DNA of 64,000 bases from Corynebacterium sp. J010B-136. GTDB lineage: Bacteria > Actinomycetota > Actinomycetes > Mycobacteriales > Mycobacteriaceae. Positions 16,075 through 23,658 of this stretch are shown piece after piece. Under the pieces are notes generated by a model. That model was not told where the DNA came from and did no database searches. It was given only the letters and a program-made list of their open reading frames with translations. The position numbers and the translations under genes are program-made. The stretch is taken from NCBI RefSeq assembly GCF_002967075.1, contig NZ_PUGE01000005.1, positions 1-64,000 on the forward strand. Direction: 5' to 3'. Position 1 is the stretch's first letter. Each line of letters begins with the position of its first letter.

Positions 16075-16263
16075 CTACGCTCTTGCGGCTCTTTGGTCGA
16101 GCCAGTCTTGGGTAATGGCCATGAATGCAGTTGCAATAGCAACCATTCCGAAGATCCAGTTGAATACTGGGCTGCCAATGAGTACGACGGAAGCTGCGAA
16201 TAGCGCTGCGAAGACCAAGGAAACTACAAGATAGGTTTTGACGCTGATATCAGGGTTGTACAT
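16075..16263 (-). CDS. Small two-helix membrane protein
   Basis: A 62-residue protein with two hydrophobic helices (YLVVSLVFAALFAASVVLI and VFNWIFGMVAIATAFMAI) and a basic C-terminus. The ATG at 16263 has AAAGGA at the right distance. It is convergent with the HEPN gene. The composition is typical of small corynebacterial membrane proteins without a named family; I cannot assign a role. Confidence 0.7.
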   Translation of the reverse strand: MYNPDISVKTYLVVSLVFAALFAASVVLIGSPVFNWIFGMVAIATAFMAITQDWLDQRAARA

Positions 16264-16391
16264 AGACGAATCCTTTTGAAGATTTGAGGTACCCCGACAG
16301 CTGCCAGGGCAGTGATTTTCCTTGCCGGCGAGCCTACACGAAGGAATCCACTCTGTCGCCACTCAAGCCAAGGTCATATTGCCCAAGCATG

Positions 16392-16405
16392 GTTTCACGT
16401 GAAAC
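16392..16405. other. parS-like site (ParB-binding palindrome)
   Basis: GTTTCACGTGAAAC is a perfect 14-bp palindrome that matches the inner 14 of the 16 positions of the bacterial parS consensus; only the two outermost bases differ (G and T here). It is intergenic. ParB sites of this kind cluster around the replication origin, so the window may lie in the origin-proximal part of the chromosome. Confidence 0.65.
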
Positions 16406-16540
16406 TTATCGAAGCCGCGGAATACGACTACTACCGGAGAATCTCAGCTCAAGATTTCCAAAACTCCTGTTAATTGGGCTGCCACCAGCCTAGGGTGGGA
16501 AGTGGAACATTCACCGCCGCGGCGCGACTAAGGAGTTTTT

Positions 16541-16963
16541 GTGAGTTATAACAATTTTAAACAAATCTTTGAAACCGGTGAAAAGCTTGAAGAACTCGCG
16601 GAGTACTTTGTCGGCCAAAGCTACAGGGCGCCGCTTGTCGATGGCACCGTCCCCGTCGCTAATATCACCTTTGAACCGGGCTGCCGCAACAATTGGCATA
16701 TCCATCACGGAGAAGATGGCGCAGGCGATCAGATCTTGTTGTGCACGGCGGGAGCTGGTTGGTACCAAGCGGAAGGGGAGGAGCCCGTCAGCTTGGAGCC
16801 AGGCAGCGCCATTCGCATCCCCGCCGGATTGAAGCACTGGCATGGCGCGAAGGCTGATTCGTGGTTTAGCCACCTCGCCTTTATTACGCCTGGCGAAGGC
16901 GTACGTAATGAATGGCTCGAACCGGTCACCGAAGAAGAGTATGGCCAGTTACCAGGCAATTAA
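16541..16963 (+). CDS. Cupin-domain protein
   Basis: A 140-residue single-domain cupin. The first motif is NWHIHHGEDGAGDQILLCTAG (two His and a Glu/Asp for metal binding) and the second PGSAIRIPAGLKHWHGAKAD (third His). Proteins of this length and type are often annotated as carboxymuconolactone-decarboxylase-like cupins, with oxidoreductase or isomerase roles that are mostly untested. The start is a GTG after AAGGAG. It ends against a strong bidirectional terminator shared with the hydroxyproline locus. Confidence 0.85.
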   Translation: MSYNNFKQIFETGEKLEELAEYFVGQSYRAPLVDGTVPVANITFEPGCRNNWHIHHGEDGAGDQILLCTAGAGWYQAEGEEPVSLEPGSAIRIPAGLKHWHGAKADSWFSHLAFITPGEGVRNEWLEPVTEEEYGQLPGN

Positions 16964-16964
16964 C

Positions 16965-17006
16965 AAGCGAATGCCTTGAGACGTGTGTACCTCAAGGCAT
17001 TCGCTT
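16965..17006. terminator. Bidirectional terminator between the cupin and ALDH genes
   Basis: AAGCGAATGCCTTGAG (16965-16980) pairs fully with CTCAAGGCATTCGCTT (16991-17006), a 16-bp stem with a 10-nt loop followed by TTATTTAT. It serves the convergent cupin gene and the leftward hydroxyproline operon. Confidence 0.88.
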
Positions 17007-17025
17007 TATTTATGGAAGGGTTTAG

Positions 17026-18495
17026 CTAAGGTGCGACCCAAACTGTTTTGGTTTCTTGGTAGTTCGCTAGTGCTTCTGGTCCATTATCGCGCCCCCAGAA
17101 GCCGGACTCGCGAAGACCGCCGAATGGGGTTGCAACCGTGCCTTCGGAGTAGCCATTGACAGCAACGGTTCCCACACGTAGCTGGTCAGCCCACCACTTC
17201 ATCTGAGCGACATCTTCGCACCAAATTGTGGATGCAAGACCGTAGCGTTCGCCGTTGATTCGTTCTACTGCTTCCTCGCGAGTCGAAACCTGCAATACCT
17301 GACTAAGAGGACCGAAGACTTCTTCCGTCGAAAGAGCAGTCCCAGCAGGTGCTTCAGAAATCAGTGTCGGGGAAACCCAAGAACCTTCCGCAGGTACGGC
17401 AGGTCCTTGGTAGAGGACCTCTGCGCCAGCTTTGGTTGCTTCGTCAATCCAACCCTTGATGCGATCTGCCGCACGCTGATTAATGACTGGACCCATGTTG
17501 ACATCAGTGAATGGATCTCCAACCTTAAAATCCTGTGCAGCGTTAACCAAAGTATCGGTGAACTTACTGAAATCATCTGGCTCGCCGCCTACAAAAATGA
17601 TGCGTGAGGAAGCCGTACAATTTTGGCCACTGGTGCCAAAGGCTGCGCCGATGATATCCGCTGCGATGGCATCGTAGTCACGGGCATGTTCGGCGTCGAC
17701 GAGATAGCCAGCGCGTCCACCAAGCTCCAAAGAAACAGCCTTGAGGTTGGATTCGGCTGAGTAGTTGAGGAACCTACGGCCGGTTGGTCCAGAACCGGTA
17801 AAGGTTAGAGCATCAACATCATTGTGCAATCCTAGTGCCTGGCCCGTTACTGCGCCTTGGCCGGAAATGACATTAATAATGCCTTCTGGAACCCCGGCTT
17901 CAATAGCAAGACGCGCGAAGAACAACGCCGAAAGCGTTGAATCCTCCGATGGCTTAATCACCAAGGCGTTGCCGGCAGCAAGCGCAGGTGCGGCCTTCCA
18001 GCCAAGCATGGCAATCGGGTAGTTCCACGGCAGCACACATCCAACAACCCCAACTGGGATTTGCTCGACCCAACCCCAGCCGTCGGAACCTTGTAGGAAT
18101 CGGCCTTCGGCTTGTTCTACGAGGTTGGCAAAGAACCGAAGATTGGCGACAACGTCGGGGACATCCTCCGAAAGAGACTCGTTGACTACTTTTCCGGCTT
18201 CAATGGCATCGAGGTATGCAATGTCATCCGCCTTGGCTTCCACTACTTCTGAGAGTTTGCGTAAAGTGGCGATCCGACGCTCGGTATCAGTTGACCACCA
18301 GCTGTCAGTCCAGGCATGTCGAGCGCTCTTGACTGCCTTATCGACATCGTCTGCGCTAGCTTCTGCCAATACGCCTAGTGTTTCGCCATTGGCTGGATTG
18401 ATCAGCGCGAATTCTTCACCTGACCCGGTGTCAGGTTGCCCGGATATAAACAACCCAGAATTCGAGTTAACAATCTCATTGAGAAATGAAGTCAT
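17026..18495 (-). CDS. Aldehyde dehydrogenase, probable alpha-ketoglutarate semialdehyde dehydrogenase
   Basis: A 489-residue NAD(P)-dependent ALDH with all the family marks: LPWNYPIAMLGWKAAPALAA, the NAD-binding GSGPTGRRF, the general base in LELGG, the catalytic Cys in GTSGQNCTASSR at about residue 295, and EEVFGPL. Its stop-start spacing to the DapA-family gene is 2 nt, with GGAG inside that gene's end. In hydroxyproline breakdown the DapA-type deaminase yields alpha-ketoglutarate semialdehyde and an enzyme like this oxidises it to alpha-ketoglutarate (EC 1.2.1.26). The step is assigned from context; the sequence alone says ALDH. Confidence 0.85.
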   Translation of the reverse strand: MTSFLNEIVNSNSGLFISGQPDTGSGEEFALINPANGETLGVLAEASADDVDKAVKSARHAWTDSWWSTDTERRIATLRKLSEVVEAKADDIAYLDAIEAGKVVNESLSEDVPDVVANLRFFANLVEQAEGRFLQGSDGWGWVEQIPVGVVGCVLPWNYPIAMLGWKAAPALAAGNALVIKPSEDSTLSALFFARLAIEAGVPEGIINVISGQGAVTGQALGLHNDVDALTFTGSGPTGRRFLNYSAESNLKAVSLELGGRAGYLVDAEHARDYDAIAADIIGAAFGTSGQNCTASSRIIFVGGEPDDFSKFTDTLVNAAQDFKVGDPFTDVNMGPVINQRAADRIKGWIDEATKAGAEVLYQGPAVPAEGSWVSPTLISEAPAGTALSTEEVFGPLSQVLQVSTREEAVERINGERYGLASTIWCEDVAQMKWWADQLRVGTVAVNGYSEGTVATPFGGLRESGFWGRDNGPEALANYQETKTVWVAP

Positions 18496-18497
18496 AA

Positions 18498-19409
18498 TTA
18501 TTCGATCTCCTTCAATGCTTTTAGAGCTTCTGCGAGTTCTTCGACCGCTTCATCGGTAGCTGTAGGAAGCGGCGAGCGTACTGGACCCTGTTCTACCAGT
18601 TCTCGGCTGAGACTCTTCTTCAGCAAGGAAATAAATGCAGGTGAGGATTCAATCAGACCCAGTGGCTTGGCAAGTACGTCCCACACCTGGACGGCGTGTG
18701 CCCAGTCCTTGGTTTGTACAGCTTCCATTAGTTTCTGGCATTCTTTCGGCAGCAACCATGCCGATGCAGCGACCCAACCGGTTGCACCTTGGGTGAACCC
18801 TTCCAACGCAATGCCATCAGCACCAACGAATACTTCAACCTTGTTTCCTTGCTCGCCCGCAGCATCTAGTGCAGAACGTAGTTCGCGAACCCTCAGAGCT
18901 TCACCGGAGGTTTCTTTTACTGCCCAGAAGGTTCCGGTATCGACGAGGCTCGCGAGGTGTTCGGGCGAGAGATCTACACCGGTTGAGTGCGGGTTGTTGT
19001 AGACCAAAATTGGTAGTGGTGACTCAACCATTACTTCGCGGAGAGATTCAATTGCTACTTCCGGCTCTAGTCCGCCGTAATAAGGCGGGGTGATCATCGC
19101 TGCTTGAGCCCCGAGTTCGGCTGCGGTTTTTACCTGCTCAAGGACTTCCTTTGGGGTATATCCCATGCAGCCAACGACAATATTGGCACGGCCATCGATA
19201 GTAGAGATTGCATGTGAGACTTGCTCACGGCGCTCATCTGGTGAAAGTGCGAGAGCTTCGCCGGTTGCACCAAGCAACAACAAGCCAGTGACACCTGCAT
19301 CGATGGCACGGTTAATGCCCCGGTCGAGCGCTTCGAGGTTTTGTTCGCCATTAGAAGCGTAAGGGGTGGTCGCTACTGCAAAGACACCGCTGTTGAGAGT
19401 GGAATTCAT
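18498..19409 (-). CDS. DapA-family lyase, probable 1-pyrroline-4-hydroxy-2-carboxylate deaminase
   Basis: A 303-residue TIM-barrel aldolase of the DHDPS/NAL superfamily: GVTGLLLLGATGEALALS (the G-x-T-G-E loop), the Tyr in ILVYNNPHSTG and the Schiff-base Lys in FWAVKETSGEALR. Next to a hydroxyproline epimerase, a D-hydroxyproline dehydrogenase and an ALDH, it fits the pyrroline deaminase of the trans-4-hydroxy-L-proline pathway (EC 3.5.4.22) rather than lysine biosynthesis. The ATG is preceded by AAGGAG. Another DapA-like activity cannot be excluded from sequence. Confidence 0.82.
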   Translation of the reverse strand: MNSTLNSGVFAVATTPYASNGEQNLEALDRGINRAIDAGVTGLLLLGATGEALALSPDERREQVSHAISTIDGRANIVVGCMGYTPKEVLEQVKTAAELGAQAAMITPPYYGGLEPEVAIESLREVMVESPLPILVYNNPHSTGVDLSPEHLASLVDTGTFWAVKETSGEALRVRELRSALDAAGEQGNKVEVFVGADGIALEGFTQGATGWVAASAWLLPKECQKLMEAVQTKDWAHAVQVWDVLAKPLGLIESSPAFISLLKKSLSRELVEQGPVRSPLPTATDEAVEELAEALKALKEIE

Positions 19410-19499
19410 GATTGCTCCTTGAGAAATAGAAATGATTGGAAGTTAGCTGACTGTGGAAACTTTGAGGTGGAGAAAGTCCACGTGAAACTGCATGCATGA

Positions 19500-21005
19500 T
19501 TAGGTGGTTAGGTTTCTGACTTCTTCTTTGACTTCTTCGTCCTGGTCAGCAGTGATCCAGAAATCTGCGCCCTTGATGCCTAGCTCTTCAGGATGGAAGA
19601 CAGGGTTTTGGCCGGCGTTACGCTGTCGCTCGTAGTCTTTGTAGACCTTGATAACTACTGGAAGCAGCAAGAGGATGCTGATCATGTTGATGAAGCCAAG
19701 GACTACGTATCCGATATCTCCTGCGGCCCACATCATGTCTGCGGAGATAACACCGCCGACGAAGGAAATGACTAGGGAGCCAATCTTTAGAACCCACAGT
19801 GCCTTTTCATTCACTTTTTCTTTCGTCAAGAAGATGAGGTTTGAAGAAGCGATATAGTAGAAAGCGACTTGGCTCGTGAAGGCGAAGAGAAAGATAGCCA
19901 GAGCAACGAAGACAGAACCGAAACCTGGGAATACCGTATCGATTGCTGCTTGGGCATTAGCGCCACCGGTTACTAGGTCAGCTGGAATGTGTCCTTGGTG
20001 CAGCACTTCGCCGATTGGTGTGATGACGTTATAAGAATCAGTAGCAACAATCAGCAAACCGGTTGCCATGCAGACGAATAGAACATCGACATAGATGGAG
20101 AATGCTTGGACCAACCCCTGCTTGGCGGGATGGCTGACCTGCGCTGCGGCTGCACCGTAAGTTCCTTCGCCAACACCGGCAACAGATGTGAAAATTGCGC
20201 GGCGGATGCCCCAAGTAATTGCGAAGCCGAGGATGCCTCCGAATACTTCGTGCGCGCCGAACGCACTGGAAAGAATTAGTCCAATGGTCTCTGGAATATC
20301 TTGGAAGTTCCAGAAGATGACGACAAGTGCGACGACGATATAGCCGACTGCCATGAAAGGAACGATAAGTTGCGCGACATTCACAATTCGCTTCGTTCCG
20401 CCAACGATGACAAATCCGAGTAGCGCGGTGACGATAGTCGCCGTGATCCACGGATCGATGCCGAATGCGTATTCAACCGTTGAAGAAATATTGTTGGATT
20501 GGATCCCTGGAACAAGGAATCCATAAGCCAAAAATGCGACGAGCGCTGCAACTACTGCGAGCCAGCGCAGTTTGAGGCCGTGATAGATGTAGTACGGAAT
20601 TCCGCCTCGGTGTTCACCGTCGATTTTGCGCTTGTACACCTGCGCAAGGGTCGATTCTGCATAAGAACTGGCTGAGCCAAGGAATCCAGTTACAGCCATC
20701 CAGAAAATCGCGCCGGGACCACCAGCTGCAATTGCGGTTGCAACACCAGCGATAGCACCGACACCGACGCGGCTAGCGAGTGTCATTGATAGCGCCTGGA
20801 AAGATGAGATTCCCTCTCCATCTTTGCCCATGGTTCCGCCAGTAGAGATGAGGCGCATCATTGTGGGAAAGCGTCGAAGCTGGGTAACTCTGAAAACAAC
20901 GGTGAAAAGGATGCCGAGGGCTAAGGCAAGGTAAGCAAGCCATTCCCAGCCCGTATTGCCTATTGCTTGGAGTATTTCTGTAATTCTAGCCATGATGTCA
21001 CTCAT
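19500..21005 (-). CDS. Sodium:amino-acid symporter (AGCS family), probable hydroxyproline importer
   Basis: A 501-residue transporter with about eleven transmembrane helices and the AGCS hallmarks (GISSFQALSMTLASRVGVGAI and IFWMAVTGFLGSASSYAEST near the start, WGIRRAIFTSVAGVGEG in the middle). AGCS proteins import alanine or glycine with Na+. The gene heads the leftward unit of the hydroxyproline locus, with a copy of the putative regulator site 55 nt upstream, so its cargo is more likely hydroxyproline or a related imino acid (inference). It has a charged cytoplasmic tail (DQDEEVKEEV). Confidence 0.88.
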   Translation of the reverse strand: MSDIMARITEILQAIGNTGWEWLAYLALALGILFTVVFRVTQLRRFPTMMRLISTGGTMGKDGEGISSFQALSMTLASRVGVGAIAGVATAIAAGGPGAIFWMAVTGFLGSASSYAESTLAQVYKRKIDGEHRGGIPYYIYHGLKLRWLAVVAALVAFLAYGFLVPGIQSNNISSTVEYAFGIDPWITATIVTALLGFVIVGGTKRIVNVAQLIVPFMAVGYIVVALVVIFWNFQDIPETIGLILSSAFGAHEVFGGILGFAITWGIRRAIFTSVAGVGEGTYGAAAAQVSHPAKQGLVQAFSIYVDVLFVCMATGLLIVATDSYNVITPIGEVLHQGHIPADLVTGGANAQAAIDTVFPGFGSVFVALAIFLFAFTSQVAFYYIASSNLIFLTKEKVNEKALWVLKIGSLVISFVGGVISADMMWAAGDIGYVVLGFINMISILLLLPVVIKVYKDYERQRNAGQNPVFHPEELGIKGADFWITADQDEEVKEEVRNLTT

Positions 21006-21059
21006 GTCGTCCCTTACTTTCAGTCGGGCATGTGATGTAGAACTCTTCCTTTTGGAATA

Positions 21060-21074
21060 TGTGACATATTACAG
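21060..21074. promoter_or_regulatory. Candidate GntR operator, copy 1 (symporter promoter)
   Basis: TGTGACATATTACAG, the identical 15-mer found at 22010-22024. The inner 14 bases form an imperfect palindrome (TGTnAnATnTnACA), as is usual for FadR/GntR dimer sites. It stands 55 bp before the symporter start. Confidence 0.68.
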
Positions 21075-21253
21075 GCTAAGTTTGATTTGTCTAGCACTTT
21101 CTTCAATTGCTGCAATTAACGTGGGTTTGAGGGGCTGAAATAGGCGATAATGAAACGATAAGACGCGATGAAATGCAAAGGTCGGACAACTGCACAGGCA
21201 AGTGTTGGTTGATTTGCCCCCTTATGCGCCATCGATTTGAGGAGAAGTAGAAA

Positions 21254-21922
21254 ATGGTTTTTGCAAAAGCTGCGGATATTCAGAACCCGCCTAGCCTGCG
21301 TGAGCAGGTGGAAAGATCTATTTCTGCTGCGATTACTTCTGGACAGTTGGAGCCGGGGGAGTTGCTGACGGTTCCGACTTTGGCATCAAATTTTGAAGTA
21401 TCGGCAACCCCGGTTCGTGAGGCGCTATTGGAACTTGCTCGGCGGGGATTTCTGGAGCCGGTAAAAAACAAAGGCTTCCGCGTTACCGACGTTTCAGATG
21501 ATGAGCTGGAGTCAATTGCGAACATTCGCTTATTGCTTGAGCCGCCAACAATGGGGGCAATTGCTCCAGGTTTTGACGAAGGTAAAGAGGCTGAGATGCG
21601 AGAGCTGGCCGACCGGATTCAGCAGGGGGCGGAAACGAATGACCTCAAGCTCTACCTAGAATGTGACGTGGAATTTCATGCACGACTTACGGATATGGTT
21701 GAAAACCCCTTACTGACGGATATGGTCAGTGACCTGCGTACTCGAGCTCGATTGGGGAACTTAAAAAAGATGGCGGAGTCAGGACGTCTTGCCACTTCAG
21801 CAGCGGAACATTATGAGCTTTTGGATGCTCTCGTGGCGCATGATGCGGAGCTGGCGGAAGAGGTTATGCGCCGCCACGTTGGGCACACCGTGGGTATTTG
21901 GGCAGGTCGCGAAGAGTCTTAG
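21254..21922 (+). CDS. GntR-family (FadR/FCD) transcriptional regulator
   Basis: A 222-residue regulator with an N-terminal winged helix (QVERSISAAITSGQLEPGEL, VPTLASNFEVSATPVREALLEL) and a C-terminal FCD all-helical domain. The FCD metal ligands are visible: Asp in LECDVEFHARL, the His next to it, and the later His residues of AEHYELLDAL and RRHVGHT. Such regulators sense carboxylic or amino-acid-like ligands. It stands between the two divergently read catabolic units, each with an identical 15-bp motif, and is the obvious local regulator of hydroxyproline catabolism. The ribosome site is GGAGAAG. Confidence 0.9.
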   Translation: MVFAKAADIQNPPSLREQVERSISAAITSGQLEPGELLTVPTLASNFEVSATPVREALLELARRGFLEPVKNKGFRVTDVSDDELESIANIRLLLEPPTMGAIAPGFDEGKEAEMRELADRIQQGAETNDLKLYLECDVEFHARLTDMVENPLLTDMVSDLRTRARLGNLKKMAESGRLATSAAEHYELLDALVAHDAELAEEVMRRHVGHTVGIWAGREES

Positions 21923-22009
21923 ACCCCTCCCCCCCCCCATCATTGTGGCGTGCATCGCTTTAGGGAATTTTGTGAGACTGGTTGCACATTTATCCACCCT
22001 CGTTTAATG

Positions 22010-22024
22010 TGTGACATATTACAG
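22010..22024. promoter_or_regulatory. Candidate GntR operator, copy 2 (dehydrogenase operon promoter)
   Basis: TGTGACATATTACAG, identical to 21060-21074, 106 bp before the ATG of the D-hydroxyproline dehydrogenase operon. Two identical 15-mers placed before the two halves of one pathway indicate a common regulator. Confidence 0.68.
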
Positions 22025-22129
22025 CGGTGGTTTTATCCACCACTCCACGTTTTCACCAGTAATCCTTGCTTCACATGAAACATTGCGGCAGGACTCACTG
22101 GTGCTGACAACGAATGAATGGAGTCCCTA

Positions 22130-23332
22130 ATGGCCTTTGACGTTGCCATCATTGGAGCAGGAATTGTAGGTGCAGCGTGTGCCCACGCGCTTAGTAATCG
22201 TGGAATCTCAGTTGCAGTTATCGATCGCTCTTTGCCGGCGAGTGGTACCAGTAGCCACTGCGAAGGCAATCTGTTGGTTTCAGATAAAGGTGCCGGTCCA
22301 GAGCTTGATTTGGCGCGGCACTCAATTGCTTTGTGGGAGAATTTAGCGCAATCATTAGGTGAAGAGCTCGGGCCGAAATTTCCTTCGGTTGAGTTTGAAC
22401 CTAAAGGTGGCATCGTCGTTACGACGACGGAAGCAGGAGCTCAGCCTTTAATAGACTTTGCGGGAGAGCAAAGAGCTTCGCTTATCGATGCCCGCGTAAT
22501 GGATCTATCAGAAGCACTCGAGCGCGAACCACACCTTAACCCCGAGATCACAGCAGCTGTTTACTATCCAGAAGACTGTCAGATCCAGCCAACGATTGCC
22601 ACGGAAGCGTTATTGGCGGTTGCACGCAAAAACGGTGCCGAGGTTTTTAGCAAGACAGAGGTAGCTGCATTGCTGCGGGATCCTTCAGGTGCGGTACAGG
22701 GTGTGCACACTGCCCGCGGAGACATTAAAGCAAAGAATGTCGTGGTAGCAGCAGGGCCGTGGTCGGGGAAAGTTTCAGAAGCTCTCGGGGCACCGGTACC
22801 AATTAAACCTCGTCGCGGAAACGTACTTGTCACCTCACGCATGCCGCATCGCGTGTTTCACAAGGTCTACGACGGGGATTATTTCGGTGCTACGCAGTCT
22901 GCCGATGCATCACTGCAAACAGCCGCGGTCATTGAATCATCGCAAGCCGGAACTGTATTAATTGGCTCGAGCCGTGAGCAAGTCGGTTTTAACGAAGCAA
23001 TGCACGCTAACGTACTTGCGGAAATGGCGCAGAAAGCTTTGCGAGTATTTCCATTTCTATCCGACGCAGCCATCATCCGTTCTTATGGCGGGTTCCGTCC
23101 GTACATGCCGGATCATCTTCCGATTATTGGCGATGATCCACGGATTCCTGGTCTTTTCCATGCATCAGGTCATGAAGGCGCAGGAATTGGGCTATCCGTT
23201 GCAACCGCAGAAATCTTAGCCGCTCGTCTTTCCGGCGGCACAGCATCCAGTCCGTTGGGAGACATTGATGACGCGCCCTTCGATCTGCGCAGACCTACCT
23301 TAAGTGAGTGCTTCCAGGAGGAGACCGTATGA
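22130..23332 (+). CDS. D-hydroxyproline dehydrogenase, FAD-dependent (DAO-type) subunit
   Basis: A 400-residue D-amino-acid-oxidase-fold protein. The dinucleotide motif is VAIIGAGIVGAACAHAL at residues 4-20, and the C-terminal FAD segment is SYGGFRPYMPDHLPIIG followed by GLFHASGHEGAGIGLS. I prefer the ATG at 22130 (TGGAG upstream) over the ATG at 22118, which lacks a ribosome site. The stop overlaps the next gene (ATGA at 23329). Together with the small 2Fe-2S protein and the larger flavoprotein downstream it forms the three-subunit dehydrogenase known from pseudomonad hydroxyproline pathways, converting cis-4-hydroxy-D-proline to pyrroline-hydroxycarboxylate. Confidence 0.86.
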   Translation: MAFDVAIIGAGIVGAACAHALSNRGISVAVIDRSLPASGTSSHCEGNLLVSDKGAGPELDLARHSIALWENLAQSLGEELGPKFPSVEFEPKGGIVVTTTEAGAQPLIDFAGEQRASLIDARVMDLSEALEREPHLNPEITAAVYYPEDCQIQPTIATEALLAVARKNGAEVFSKTEVAALLRDPSGAVQGVHTARGDIKAKNVVVAAGPWSGKVSEALGAPVPIKPRRGNVLVTSRMPHRVFHKVYDGDYFGATQSADASLQTAAVIESSQAGTVLIGSSREQVGFNEAMHANVLAEMAQKALRVFPFLSDAAIIRSYGGFRPYMPDHLPIIGDDPRIPGLFHASGHEGAGIGLSVATAEILAARLSGGTASSPLGDIDDAPFDLRRPTLSECFQEETV

Positions 23333-23658
23333 ATTCTCGACTAGTTCCACAAAGTAAAGACCCTATCCAGCGCAAACCCGCACAGCCGATTCATGTCACT
23401 TTTGACGGACAAGAACTTGCTGGTGAACAGGGCCAAACTGTAGCCGGCGTATTGATGGCTAATGGCATTGTCTCCTGGCGAACAACGACGGTTAATTCCC
23501 GTCCGCGTGGACTATTTTGTGGCATTGGAGTTTGCTTCGACTGCATTGTCCAAGTCAATGATCAACGTGACGTTCGAGCATGTCAGCGCCGGTGTAAAGA
23601 CGGCGATGTCATTGTTCCGCAGCATGATGAACTGCCGGTGGTGAAAAGCAATGACTAG
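23329..23658 (+). CDS. D-hydroxyproline dehydrogenase, small [2Fe-2S] subunit
   Basis: A 109-residue ferredoxin-like protein corresponding to the N-terminal domain of sarcosine oxidase alpha. The cluster ligands are visible as FCGIGVCFDCIV (three Cys) and a fourth Cys in RACQRRCKDG. The start is fixed by the ATGA overlap and an AGGAGGAG ribosome site; a longer open frame upstream is not real. It overlaps the following flavoprotein gene by 8 nt. It passes electrons between the two flavoprotein subunits. Confidence 0.87.
   Translation: MNSRLVPQSKDPIQRKPAQPIHVTFDGQELAGEQGQTVAGVLMANGIVSWRTTTVNSRPRGLFCGIGVCFDCIVQVNDQRDVRACQRRCKDGDVIVPQHDELPVVKSND

Noticed and set aside
16264-16540. Open frames around the parS-like site
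   Set aside because: Short, without ribosome sites, and overlapping the palindrome; treated as intergenic.
21923-21945. Run of ten C after the GntR gene
   Set aside because: Homopolymer in a non-coding gap; no sign of phase variation since no gene frame crosses it.
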